From Vicinamibacteria bacterium (lineage in GTDB: Bacteria > Acidobacteriota > Vicinamibacteria > Fen-336 > JAGNNV01): a DNA stretch of 45,298 nt. Made by a program: the position numbers and the translations under genes. Positions 24,936 through 33,301 of the stretch are shown one piece after another (the first letter of the stretch is position 1; each line of letters begins with the position of its first letter). The notes under the pieces were generated by a model that did no database searches, had not been told where the DNA came from, and saw only the letters and a list, made by a program, of their open reading frames with translations. The stretch spans positions 1 to 45,298 of the forward strand of contig JAENWE010000055.1 in assembly GCA_016650185.1 (NCBI GenBank), given 5' to 3'.

Positions 24936-25604
24936 ATGCTCAGCCCGATCACCGACCGTCGCATGCGGTTCGCTCTGGGCCTGGGCTTCGCCCTCCCCTT
25001 CGCGGCCTGCACGTCGGCGCCGACCACCCCAGCCACCCCGAACATCGTCTTGATCGTGGCCGAAGGAACGGGGTTTCCCTTCGAAGATCCCGCGTTTTCG
25101 AAGTCCCCCGCCCTCGGACGGCTGCGCCTCAACTCTCGCCCCTTCGACCTTATGTTCAGCGACGATGCGGCCTGGTCCGATACGCGGGCCACTTTGCTGG
25201 GCGGAGTTGAGGGAGGGAATCTGGTCAACGCCCTCAAGACGAAAGGGTACCTGACCGCCGCGGTGACCGCGAACGGGAAGGCGGCCGGCGGTTTCGACCA
25301 AATGACGCAGGCGAGATCATCGGAGGTCGCAACCCAAATCCTTATGGCTTCGACGCCGCGGGAGAGCGCCCGACCTTCGCCTTCGCGGCGCTGGATTTGC
25401 GCGAGGTTCCTGCCGAGGCGCCGACGCCTGAGATCGAAGCGCCTCCGCTGGAGGTACCCGCCATCGCGATCGCGGATCGTGCGCCCCTCGATCCGGCGGG
25501 CTTTCTCGTCACTCCGCCGCCCCGCGAGCCCGCGGATCGAAACGGTCTGGCGGCGCGACGCGCGGCGGCGTTCCGCCTGCTGGACCAGCAGATTGATGAC
25601 TTGA
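24936..25604 (+). CDS. Sulfatase-like protein, N-terminal piece before a frameshift
   Basis: The first frame of a broken tandem sulfatase. A lipoprotein-like signal (MRFALGLGFALPFAAC, from an internal ATG at 24963) is followed by an alkaline-phosphatase-superfamily start (NIVLIVAEGTGFPFEDPAF) and SDTRATLLGGVEGGNLVNAL. Genuine-looking sequence ends near 25340; after that this frame becomes Arg-rich and out-of-phase in character while the next frame becomes coding. The position where active sulfatases have C-x-P-S-R reads W-S-D-T-R, so this first domain lacks the formylglycine cysteine and should be inactive. Confidence 0.6.
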   Translation: MLSPITDRRMRFALGLGFALPFAACTSAPTTPATPNIVLIVAEGTGFPFEDPAFSKSPALGRLRLNSRPFDLMFSDDAAWSDTRATLLGGVEGGNLVNALKTKGYLTAAVTANGKAAGGFDQMTQARSSEVATQILMASTPRESARPSPSRRWICARFLPRRRRLRSKRLRWRYPPSRSRIVRPSIRRAFSSLRRPASPRIETVWRRDARRRSACWTSRLMT

Positions 25605-27475
25605 TCAAGGGTCTTGAGAAGCGTGGGCAGCTTACGAGAACCATCATCGCCCTTGTTTCCACCGGCCCTGCGCCGCGTCCTCAAAGGGCCGCGCCCCCGC
25701 GCCCGGATCTGCTCTTCGAGGATTGGTTACGCGGGCTGGCCCTGATCCAAACTCCGGGGATGAATCAGCCCGGCCAGAGCGCGGCCACCCTGGCCCTCCT
25801 CACGGACGTGGCGCCCACCCTCGCTTCACTCGCCGGAGCGTCGTCAGGCCTGGATGGAAAACAGGCTGGCCTCGACCTCAGCCCGGCGGTTCGTGACCCG
25901 AAGCACGTCGTACGAAAGGCGCTGCTGGCCAGCGCGACCCGCATGCCGCCGCGGATCGGCCGCAGCGTGAGGTCCAACCGATTTCGGTTCACGCAGTGGC
26001 CGGACGGAAGCGAGGAACTCTTCGATGAGCAGGCCGACCCGCACGAGTGGACCAATCTCGCGAGCGCTCCGGCGATGCAGGCGCAGAAACGCGAACTTGC
26101 GCAACGCCTCGAACGCAAGACCTCCTTAGCCCCCGCCGCTCCCGCACGTCCGACCTCGGGGCGACGGCTGAATGTCGTGATGATCATCGCCGACGACCTC
26201 ACCGCGCAGTACCCTCAGCTCGGAGACGTGAAGACGCCCAACCTGGATCGCTTGCGGGCACGCGGCCGGTCCTACGAGAAGGCCTATGCGCCGGCTCCTT
26301 TCTGCACTCCTTCCCGGGCGGCTTTCCTCTCGGGGCTCTCCCCCGCCCGCCTGCAGCTGCAGCACGAGGATCCGTTCAAGGAGATCTTCACACCGCGCGT
26401 AAGGCTTATGCAGGAGCAGTTTCAAGACGACGGCTATTTCACGGCCTCGGTGGGCAAGGTCTGGGATAGCCAGCCGGGTGAGACACGCGGCTGGGACCTC
26501 AACGAGTGGGCCCCTCCGCTGCCTGCGGGCAAGGTCGAATCCCCGGCGCGGCTCATGAAGAACATGCCGGTCGAAGGCGGCCCAACCACGAACGAGGACG
26601 ACGTCGAGGGAGACGGGAGGCGGGCCCGGTTCGCGGTGAAGGTCCTGGAGGAGAAGCGAGAGAAACCGCTATTCCTGGCCCTCGGCCTGGTGCGACCGCA
26701 TGTGGCCTGGATCGCGCCGCAAAAATACTTCGACCTGTACCCGCCTGACCGAATCAAGTTCTCGCCCGCGCCGGCGAACGATCTGGACGACATTCCCGCC
26801 ATCGCGGTCAAGAACCAGGCGCAGGCGCTGCCAAGGTTGATGCTCGCGGGACGTGAGCCCGGGGGACTGTCGAACGATCCGGAGGAAGCGAGGCGCGGCC
26901 TTTCCGCCTACTTCGCCTGCGTCACGTTCATGGATGCTCAACTCGGGGTCGTCCTGGACGCGCTCGATCGCGGCGATCGCTGGAAGGACACCATCGTGGT
27001 CTTCTTCGGCGACAACGGCCACCACCTCGGGGACCATGGCGGTCTGTGGCGCAAGAACACGCTCTTCGAGGAATCCCTGCGCGTACCGATGGTGGTGGCG
27101 ATGCCGGACCTGCCTCAGCCCGGCGTGGCCACGAACGCTCTCGCCGACCTGATCGACATCTATCCGACCCTCGTTGATCTGACCGGCATCGCCCGGCCCG
27201 GGAACCTCGATGGAGTCTCGCTGAAGCCCACCCTCCTGAACCCGAAAGCGTCGGTGCAGGACACGTTGATTCAGTACCGTCCCATCGAACCCGCCAGAGT
27301 GGGCTACTCACTTCGGACCACCGACTATCGCTACACCCTGTGGCCCGATGGCTCCGAGGAGTTGTACGACCTTCGCGTCGATCCCGCCGGTTTTCGGGAT
27401 GTTTCGAAGCAGGACGGCCGTCGTGAGACGCTGGCTTCGCTGCGGAAGAGCATCGAGTCGATGGTCCACGACTGA
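25397..27475 (+). CDS. Sulfatase: end of inactive domain plus full active domain
   Basis: The main reading frame of the tandem sulfatase; 692 residues from a TTG, but coding extends upstream in this frame to about 25340 (YGFDAAGERPTFAFAALDL). Residues about 1-240 are the C-terminal half of the inactive first domain (TDVAPTLASLAG, FRFTQWPDGSEELFDEQADP). From about 258 a complete iduronate-2-sulfatase-like domain follows: VVMIIADDL, the FGly motif C303-TPSR, GDNGHHLGDHGGLWRKNTLF, DIYPTLVDLTG and YRYTLWPDGSEELYDLRVDP. It would need an FGly-generating enzyme, not seen here. Exported if joined to the lipoprotein-like signal. A one-base loss near 25340-25350 separates it from its N-terminus. Confidence 0.85.
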   Translation: MREVPAEAPTPEIEAPPLEVPAIAIADRAPLDPAGFLVTPPPREPADRNGLAARRAAAFRLLDQQIDDLIKGLEKRGQLTRTIIALVSTGPAPRPQRAAPPRPDLLFEDWLRGLALIQTPGMNQPGQSAATLALLTDVAPTLASLAGASSGLDGKQAGLDLSPAVRDPKHVVRKALLASATRMPPRIGRSVRSNRFRFTQWPDGSEELFDEQADPHEWTNLASAPAMQAQKRELAQRLERKTSLAPAAPARPTSGRRLNVVMIIADDLTAQYPQLGDVKTPNLDRLRARGRSYEKAYAPAPFCTPSRAAFLSGLSPARLQLQHEDPFKEIFTPRVRLMQEQFQDDGYFTASVGKVWDSQPGETRGWDLNEWAPPLPAGKVESPARLMKNMPVEGGPTTNEDDVEGDGRRARFAVKVLEEKREKPLFLALGLVRPHVAWIAPQKYFDLYPPDRIKFSPAPANDLDDIPAIAVKNQAQALPRLMLAGREPGGLSNDPEEARRGLSAYFACVTFMDAQLGVVLDALDRGDRWKDTIVVFFGDNGHHLGDHGGLWRKNTLFEESLRVPMVVAMPDLPQPGVATNALADLIDIYPTLVDLTGIARPGNLDGVSLKPTLLNPKASVQDTLIQYRPIEPARVGYSLRTTDYRYTLWPDGSEELYDLRVDPAGFRDVSKQDGRRETLASLRKSIESMVHD

Positions 27476-27488
27476 AAGACCGCGGCGG

Positions 27489-27764
27489 TCAGCGAATTTC
27501 GAAACCCTGGAAGCCCCTGGGCTTGATCAACGTCACCGAGGCATCGTCGACCCGCCCGAACGAAGGACCGCGACGCAAGTCCGCTTCGAAAGTGCTCAGA
27601 GCGTCCTGGGCGCCCTCAGCGTGCACTTCGACCGAGCCGTCAGGCAGGTTCCGCACGAAGCCCGAAACCCCGTGAACTTCGGCGCGCTGTCGGGCGAAGT
27701 AGCGGAACCCCACGCCCTGGACCTGTCCGCGGACCACCGCTTGAAATGAAACGATCTCAGCCAT
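27489..27764 (-). CDS. acyP: Acylphosphatase
   Basis: Hydrolyses acyl phosphates such as 1,3-bisphosphoglycerate or carbamoyl phosphate; small cytosolic alpha/beta enzyme. 91 residues, normal length. The signature VRGQVQGVGFRYFARQRA contains the phosphate-binding loop and catalytic Arg; GFVRNLPDGSVEVHAEG carries the catalytic Asn. Convergent with the sulfatase gene, 13 bp apart. Confidence 0.96.
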   Translation of the reverse strand: MAEIVSFQAVVRGQVQGVGFRYFARQRAEVHGVSGFVRNLPDGSVEVHAEGAQDALSTFEADLRRGPSFGRVDDASVTLIKPRGFQGFEIR

Positions 27765-27836
27765 CTCGGAGGACCTGATTCTAAGAGCATCGAGGCGCTC
27801 TGATGTAGACTCCTCCTCCGTGTTCGTTTGATCGAT

Positions 27837-27914
27837 CGGGGCGTGGCTCAGCCTGGCTAGAGCGCCTGGTTCGGGACCAGGAGGTCGGAGGTTCGAATCC
27901 TCCCGCCCCGACCA
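27837..27914 (+). tRNA. tRNA-Pro(CGG)
   Basis: Clean cloverleaf: acceptor CGGGGCG/CGCCCCG, D-stem GCTC/GAGC, anticodon stem CCTGG/CCAGG with loop TTCGGGA (anticodon CGG), T-arm GGAGG TTCGAAT CCTCC, discriminator A and encoded CCA. Confidence 0.97.
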
Positions 27915-28535
27915 TCTCCCAGCTGGGGGGCCGCATCAGCCGACGGACTTCAGTGCTTGGCCCCCCAGACCCCCGTTCGCTGCGGCGGGAGTGAATCCCG
28001 CCTTCGCTCAGGTGGCCCGGACCGATAGTGGACTTCGAGTTGATCTTCCATCACCGACCTGCCGAGGGAATAGGCTGGGGCGGCAATGCCCCGGGGGGAA
28101 GCGGCAGGTTGAAACGCGGTTCAGGCACTGGCGGCTCCTTTGGAAAGAGGCGGACGGCTCGCGCCCTCCCTCCCCACCAGAGGCCCGCGGGAAGGGGGGG
28201 TCCCTGTGAAGACCGCCGCGAGCGCCGCCAAGCATGTGCCATTGCGATGAGAGCCCCAGCGGTTCTTGAAAAGACGACCCACAGGAGTCGTTTGTCAAGC
28301 GCGACAGCCAGACCCGCGGAATGTCGCCGAGACAGTGGCGGACCGACTGCCCAGCCACGCTTGCACTTCCCGCGCAGACCACCACGCGGCCAACGCTAGC
28401 CCCACGTAGACCTCCAGCCGTCCACGCCCTGATCCCAACAGTGGCCGCCCACTCTAGACGGCGGGAGAGAGTGGGTTTTGGCACGCTCGCGCCACGGCGA
28501 GCGTCGCTCACGACTCTTGAAGCTGCGCTCAACCT
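27915..28535. other. Gene-free stretch with inverted repeats
   Basis: About 620 bp with no convincing gene. A perfect 10-bp stem pairs CTGGGGGGCC (27923-27932) with 27959-27968 just after tRNA-Pro; no T-run follows, so it is a poor intrinsic terminator. Near the right end ACGCTCGC (28483-28490) pairs with 28497-28504. Long open frames exist on both strands but lack ribosome sites and protein-like composition. Confidence 0.5.
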
Positions 28536-30398
28536 CTAATGCGTGCCCGTACGCCGAGCCGAGTCGAACACTCGTTCCAAGGTCCCTTTCCAGCTCGTAG
28601 GTGTATCAGCTCCCTCGACGCCGACGAGGCTGAGCATTTCGCCGCCCTCCACGCAGTGCCGCACCCGGACGTGCACGTCGTTGATGACCCATGACGAAAC
28701 CGCGACAGTGCGTGTCCCTGTTCGCAATTCTTCGACCTTCTCGAGCTTGGCCTGGACGCCGGGAGTCACCGTGGCCTCGAGCATGGCCTTGAGGCGCGCG
28801 AGGAACTCGGGGCCCTGGGTCGGTCCTGTCCAAGGCTCGACGCCGATGGTGAACGACGCGGGATCGTAGCGCCGGTCGCCAAACACATAGTTCCATTCGC
28901 CCGCACCGCCTGCCTCTCCGGGGGTCATCGCCAGGGTCTCGGGCACGTCGATCTGCCAGGAGGTGGGCGCGAGCGCCACGGTCCGCCAACCCGGGCCGTC
29001 ACGCAGTCCCCAGGGCCGGCCCGTCACGATGGCAAGGGCGAGGCAGAGAGGAACGCCAACGGCCGCGACGGTGGCGGCGATCTTGACGGTCCGGTCCTTC
29101 GCCGACGGCGGCCGTCCCTCCTCGCGCTCCTTCCCCACCAGCCTGCCTGAGAGAAGGGTCCATCCGAGAACCGCCCCGACCAGCCCGCCCCCCAGGTGCG
29201 CCGCCATGTCAACACCGGGCAGAAGGGAGACTCCGAGGTTCAGCAGGAGCGTGGTCCTGAGGGCCTTGTTCAAGCCGGCCAGAACGTCGTCTGGGAGGAG
29301 GCCATGGCCCTGCCGGGCCAAAGTCCAGGTGGCGGTCATGAGGCCCCAGTTGGCGCCGGAGAAGCCTACCGACATGCCATGCGGGTGGCCGAAGGTGCTG
29401 GCGACCGTCCCGCCCAAGGCGGACGCCACCAACACGATCAGGAGCCGCGCCGGACCCACGAGTCTTTCAAGCAACACTCCAAAGGCCAGGATGCTCACGT
29501 TCCCGGCCAGGTGGGTGAAGGAGCCGTGGAGGAGAGGGGCCGAGAGAAGGCGCCAGGGCTGGGTGGGGACCATCTCGGAAATCAGGGCGCCCATTCGGGG
29601 CAGGGCCAGGCCTGGATCACCGAGGCCCCACCACAACTGCGCCACGAAGACCAGGGCCAGAAACGCCATGACCGCCAAAGAGACGGCTGCAGAGCTCTTG
29701 CGGAACCTGGTCAAAGCCCGGTCCTCCTCTGGGTCGGGTGGCCGCTCGAGAATCTGTCGCTGACTCTCTGTCAGTGCTGCCAGTTCACCCTTCCGAGCCT
29801 GCTGAGCCACTCGTTTCAGGGCACCGTTTTCCTGCGGAAGCGTCGCCACGAGCGAGAGCGCAGGCCGGTCCAGCCAGACGGATCCGTCGCATCCGAGTTG
29901 CATGACGGTCACCCGCGAGGAAGAAACAGCCCTGCGGGTTGCCTGGATCTTCTCCCTCGCCTTCTCATCTCCTCCAACAACGATGAACGTGGATGGCGCC
30001 GACGCCTCGCGCCGAAACTGCGCAAGCCGTTCACCCAGAGCCGCTAGAGCGCCCGGCTCATCCTGGTCGAAGAGCCAGAGACTGACCTCCCGTCGTGTCT
30101 CCGGCAGCACCACCCGGGTTTCACATAGATCGCTTTTTGCAATTCGAGCCCCCGTCCGGATCTCGACGCCCGCGCAGAGAAGTTCCTTCAGCAGTGCGTC
30201 GCGCAGACGCTGTGGCGAGGCGAGGGCCGCGGGCGGAGGACGACGCGACCTCCACCAGCGGGCGGCGGCGCGGCGGCATCGGTTGAGGACGTAGGCGCCA
30301 AAGGCGCCAATCGCAAGAAACCCGATCGTAATCGCCAAGAGAAACAGCCATCCCTTGACCGGCACGCCGAGGATCTCTCGCTGCAGGACCGCGCTCAT
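28536..30398 (-). CDS. Rhomboid intramembrane serine protease with extra flanking domains
   Basis: 620 residues from the ATG at 30398 (AGGAGA 13 nt upstream). An N-terminal membrane helix (GWLFLLAITIGFLAIGAFGA) precedes an unrecognised soluble region (about 45-200) with alternating helices and strands (STFIVVGGDEKAREKIQATR). The rhomboid core follows: HGSFTHLAGNVSILAFG, the nucleophile loop GFSGANWG and the catalytic His in MAAHLGGGLVGAVLG. After a further helix near 480 comes a roughly 130-residue C-terminal soluble domain (WQIDVPETLAMTPG to the end). The core cleaves transmembrane substrates; the added domains may select them. Divergent from the Ser/Thr kinase gene. Confidence 0.88.
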   Translation of the reverse strand: MSAVLQREILGVPVKGWLFLLAITIGFLAIGAFGAYVLNRCRRAAARWWRSRRPPPAALASPQRLRDALLKELLCAGVEIRTGARIAKSDLCETRVVLPETRREVSLWLFDQDEPGALAALGERLAQFRREASAPSTFIVVGGDEKAREKIQATRRAVSSSRVTVMQLGCDGSVWLDRPALSLVATLPQENGALKRVAQQARKGELAALTESQRQILERPPDPEEDRALTRFRKSSAAVSLAVMAFLALVFVAQLWWGLGDPGLALPRMGALISEMVPTQPWRLLSAPLLHGSFTHLAGNVSILAFGVLLERLVGPARLLIVLVASALGGTVASTFGHPHGMSVGFSGANWGLMTATWTLARQGHGLLPDDVLAGLNKALRTTLLLNLGVSLLPGVDMAAHLGGGLVGAVLGWTLLSGRLVGKEREEGRPPSAKDRTVKIAATVAAVGVPLCLALAIVTGRPWGLRDGPGWRTVALAPTSWQIDVPETLAMTPGEAGGAGEWNYVFGDRRYDPASFTIGVEPWTGPTQGPEFLARLKAMLEATVTPGVQAKLEKVEELRTGTRTVAVSSWVINDVHVRVRHCVEGGEMLSLVGVEGADTPTSWKGTLERVFDSARRTGTH

Positions 30399-30691
30399 GG
30401 ATGTTCTTTGTCTCCTGCGCCACGCGGGCTGACTGCGTGCCACCGAAGATCCACAGGTGCGCGAGCAGCGGCCGACACTTGTAGGAGCAGTGTACGCCAG
30501 TTTCGGCTGACTGCGGGATCGGCCCCGATGAGTCTGACCAGTGCCATCAAGACTGAGAGGTTTGGGACCGACCTGCGGCGAGCGTGATACCGGGAATCCA
30601 GGCCGAAGGCAGTATCGGCGCCGGTTGGACACGCGCTGGAATCCCTGACGAAACCCGGTTAATCTCGGAACCGAATGCTATTGGCCCAAGT

Positions 30692-32608
30692 ATGACCCAG
30701 CCGCAACGGAATCCCGGTGCCGTCTGCTCCCGGTGCGGAGCCAGGATCAAGGGCGACAGTGCGGCCTGCTTCGAGTGCGGGCATTCCCGGCACGCCGCCA
30801 GTCTGAAGAAGGGGCAATTGATCGACGGTCGCTATGAACTGATAAGCGAACTGGGCCAGGGTGGAATGGGCACGGTCTATAAAGCCTACGACCGCACGCT
30901 CGACGAAAAGGTCGCGCTGAAAGTTCTTTCGGAAACTGCCGGAGATTCGGCGGAGGCCGACCGGAGATTCCGCGCTGAGATCAAGCTCGCGCGCAGGATC
31001 AGGCACGCGAATGTTTGTGGCATTCACGAGTACGGTGAGAGCGATGGCATCAAGTACATCGTGATGGAGCTTGTAGTTGGAGAGGATCTAAAACAGTACT
31101 TGCGCGCCCGGGGGAAATTATCGACCCACGACGCCGTCGGCCTGGTGCGCCAGATCTCTGACGGGCTTCAGTCGATCCACGACGCAGGAGTCATTCATCG
31201 GGACCTCAAGCTTGCCAACGTCATGAGGGACAGCACCGGCCGGTTGCGCCTGATGGATTTCGGACTTGCCAAGGGCATGGGCGATGCGAAGGCCACGGCA
31301 ACCGGGATGATCCTCGGCACGGCCGCGTACATGAGTCCGGAACAGGTGATGGCCGGGACGGTCGACTCCAGAACTGACCTCTATTCCCTGGGAATCATGA
31401 CCTTCGAGTTGCTGACCGGACGCGTCCCCTTCCGGGAAGCAGATCCGATGGTCCTTTTGAGTCGGCAGCTCCACGAAGCGCCGCCGCTCGATGACCCGGA
31501 TATTCCTGCTGCCCTTGTGCCCGTCCTCGCCAAGGCCCTGGCCAAAGCGCCCGAAGAACGCCACGCGAGCGCCGTTGACTTCGCCTCCGAGTTGACCCGG
31601 GCGTCCGGTGCTTCTCTCGGCGCGGCAGGGCCGGGCATGGAGCTGGGGGCTGGCGAAGCAACCACGGCGCTTCCTGCAGCCGCCTCGCGATCCATCAGTC
31701 GGCCCGCACCTTCGACCACCTCGACGGAGGCGAGAGGAAGGGTCGCCCCGCCGGCGCCACGATTTGAGCCCACCCTGGCCTTCGTGCAGCGATCCGGCGT
31801 GTCTCGGCCGCCCGAGGCACTGAGCCGGGGCACGACAGGAGCACCACAAGCGCCTAGATCCCCTGGAGCTGACGGACCGCGCTCCGGCGTGACGTCGGCG
31901 GCGCGGGCGTCCAAAGCCCCGGCGGCGCGCCATCGTTGGGGTCTTGGGATGGGTATTGCCGCAGGGGCGATCATGGCCGTCGGGCTCGGCGTTTGGCTGG
32001 CCTTTCGGGCGGTGGAGATGGCATCCTCGATGACGACATCCGACCGCCCGTCGGTGACCACATCTCCGATCGCAACCAACGCTCAGCACGATCAACCGAT
32101 CGCAACGATGCCCGTGAACCCTGAGCCGTCGATGCCGCCTCCGTCGACTCCACCCCCTCAAACCGCGGCTCCGACCCCGCGGCCACAGAGCAGCGCCACG
32201 AGGCTACTCGACCCTTCTCGAGCCCGGGGCGGCGTGGATTTCTCAGGAAACTGGGTCGGCAAGGCCACGGAGAAGACGCCGGAAGGCGTCGTTACCTTCG
32301 ATGTCGACGCCTTGCTCCGATCGAATGATCCTACCTTCGGCGGCCGGATGAAGGTCGACAGCCCGGCGGGCCCTCTCGACGTTTTGATCAACGGCGAAGG
32401 TGTGGAGGTGACGGTCACGGCGGTCAACGGCAAGCCAACTCTCTGTGTGACGGTGGACCAGTTCAACCTGACGACTCTGGCCACCGGAGCGCGCCAGTCA
32501 CAGACGGGCAATACTTACTACTTTCAGTTTGCTGGTGAGCGACTTTTGGGCTGGGACAAGAGCGGTGCCGTCACCATCGAGCTGAAGCGCCGAAGCCCAA
32601 ATCGCTGA
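30692..32608 (+). CDS. Transmembrane Ser/Thr protein kinase with zinc ribbon and new C-terminal domain
   Basis: 638 residues. A zinc ribbon (C12, C15, C26, C29) is followed by a Hanks-type kinase: GQGGMGTVYK, K77, E96, H169-R-D171, DFG at 189-191 and GTAAYMSPEQ. All catalytic residues are present. A Pro/Ala-rich linker leads to one membrane helix (about 410-435), a second Pro/Thr-rich linker, and a C-terminal domain (516-638) beginning DFSGNWVGKATEKTPEGV. That domain should lie outside the membrane. It matches two copies in the convergent peptidase. I chose the ATG at 30692 just before the zinc ribbon; no strong ribosome site is seen, and an upstream start would add 36 residues of no clear character. 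Confidence 0.93.
   Translation: MTQPQRNPGAVCSRCGARIKGDSAACFECGHSRHAASLKKGQLIDGRYELISELGQGGMGTVYKAYDRTLDEKVALKVLSETAGDSAEADRRFRAEIKLARRIRHANVCGIHEYGESDGIKYIVMELVVGEDLKQYLRARGKLSTHDAVGLVRQISDGLQSIHDAGVIHRDLKLANVMRDSTGRLRLMDFGLAKGMGDAKATATGMILGTAAYMSPEQVMAGTVDSRTDLYSLGIMTFELLTGRVPFREADPMVLLSRQLHEAPPLDDPDIPAALVPVLAKALAKAPEERHASAVDFASELTRASGASLGAAGPGMELGAGEATTALPAAASRSISRPAPSTTSTEARGRVAPPAPRFEPTLAFVQRSGVSRPPEALSRGTTGAPQAPRSPGADGPRSGVTSAARASKAPAARHRWGLGMGIAAGAIMAVGLGVWLAFRAVEMASSMTTSDRPSVTTSPIATNAQHDQPIATMPVNPEPSMPPPSTPPPQTAAPTPRPQSSATRLLDPSRARGGVDFSGNWVGKATEKTPEGVVTFDVDALLRSNDPTFGGRMKVDSPAGPLDVLINGEGVEVTVTAVNGKPTLCVTVDQFNLTTLATGARQSQTGNTYYFQFAGERLLGWDKSGAVTIELKRRSPNR
32237..32608 (+). repeat. GNWxG domain copy in the kinase
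   Basis: Encodes residues 516-638 of the kinase. By ungapped hand alignment it matches the last 123 residues of the neighbouring metallopeptidase at 80 of 123 positions. At DNA level it forms an imperfect inverted repeat with 32930-33301. Confidence 0.85.
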
Positions 32609-32929
32609 AGCGGGCCCTGGAATAGTCAGTTCTAATCGAACCCCCTTCGGGCCCAGGAAGCCAACGAGAATGCCCTTGTTGCGGCAGGCCTTGGTAACGT
32701 TGGCGCTGAGGGCAAGAAGCGTCAGTACGCTGGCGCATCGAACGAACATCGCCAGCTCCCAGAGCCATGGCGCCCTGGATCCCAGGGCGTGGGCGGCGAA
32801 ACCGGTAGTAGACGGAGCGCGCCCAATGTGTTCAGGGCGTCGGCAAGTGTCAGCGGAAAAAGGAGAGCGGTTCCGACCGCCGGGAGCGTAGGGGCAACAA
32901 GCGGGCTGTTCGGTCAAGTCCCCGTCGGG
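32609..32929. other. Gene-free spacer between convergent kinase and peptidase genes
   Basis: 321 bp between two stop codons. No convincing gene and no strong terminator with a T-run seen. It is bracketed by inverted copies of the GNWxG-domain coding sequence. Confidence 0.5.
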
Positions 32930-33301
32930 TCAACGATTTGCGCCTCGGCGCTCGAGCTCGACGGTTACGGTGCCGCTCTCGTCCTGGCCCACAAGGCGCC
33001 CAGCAACGAGCTGGAGGTAGTAGGTGTTGCCCGGCTGCGGCTGACGCTCTCCCGTGGCCAACATCGTCATGATGAGCTGCCTCACGGCCAGACGGAGCGT
33101 TGGCTTGCCGTTAATCGTCGTGACCGTCGTCTCGACGCCGTCGCCGTTGATCAAAACGTCAAGAGGGCCCGTCGGGCCGTTGATCTTCGTCCGGCCGCCG
33201 AACGTGGAACCACTCGATTGGAGCACGGCGTTGACCTCGAAGGAGACGACGCCCTGCGGCGACTTCTCGGTTGCCTTGCCGACCCAGTTTCCTGAGAAAT
33301 C
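32930..33301 (-). repeat. GNWxG domain copy 2 in the metallopeptidase
   Basis: Encodes residues 429-551, beginning DFSGNWVGKATEKSPQGV and ending with LERRGANR. It is closer to the kinase copy than to copy 1 of its own protein by eye, suggesting exchange between the two genes. Confidence 0.85.

Noticed and set aside
25330..25360. Programmed -1 frameshift in the sulfatase
   Set aside because: No X-XXY-YYZ slippery heptamer or obvious downstream structure at the frame change; mutation or sequence error is simpler.
28008..28532. 174-codon minus-strand open frame in the gap after tRNA-Pro
   Set aside because: No ribosome site, Arg/Ser/Gly-rich product and no known motif; the opposite strand is equally open.
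32498..32917. 139-codon minus-strand open frame between kinase and peptidase genes
   Set aside because: Its C-terminal third is antisense to the kinase domain repeat; no start signal and no family recognised.
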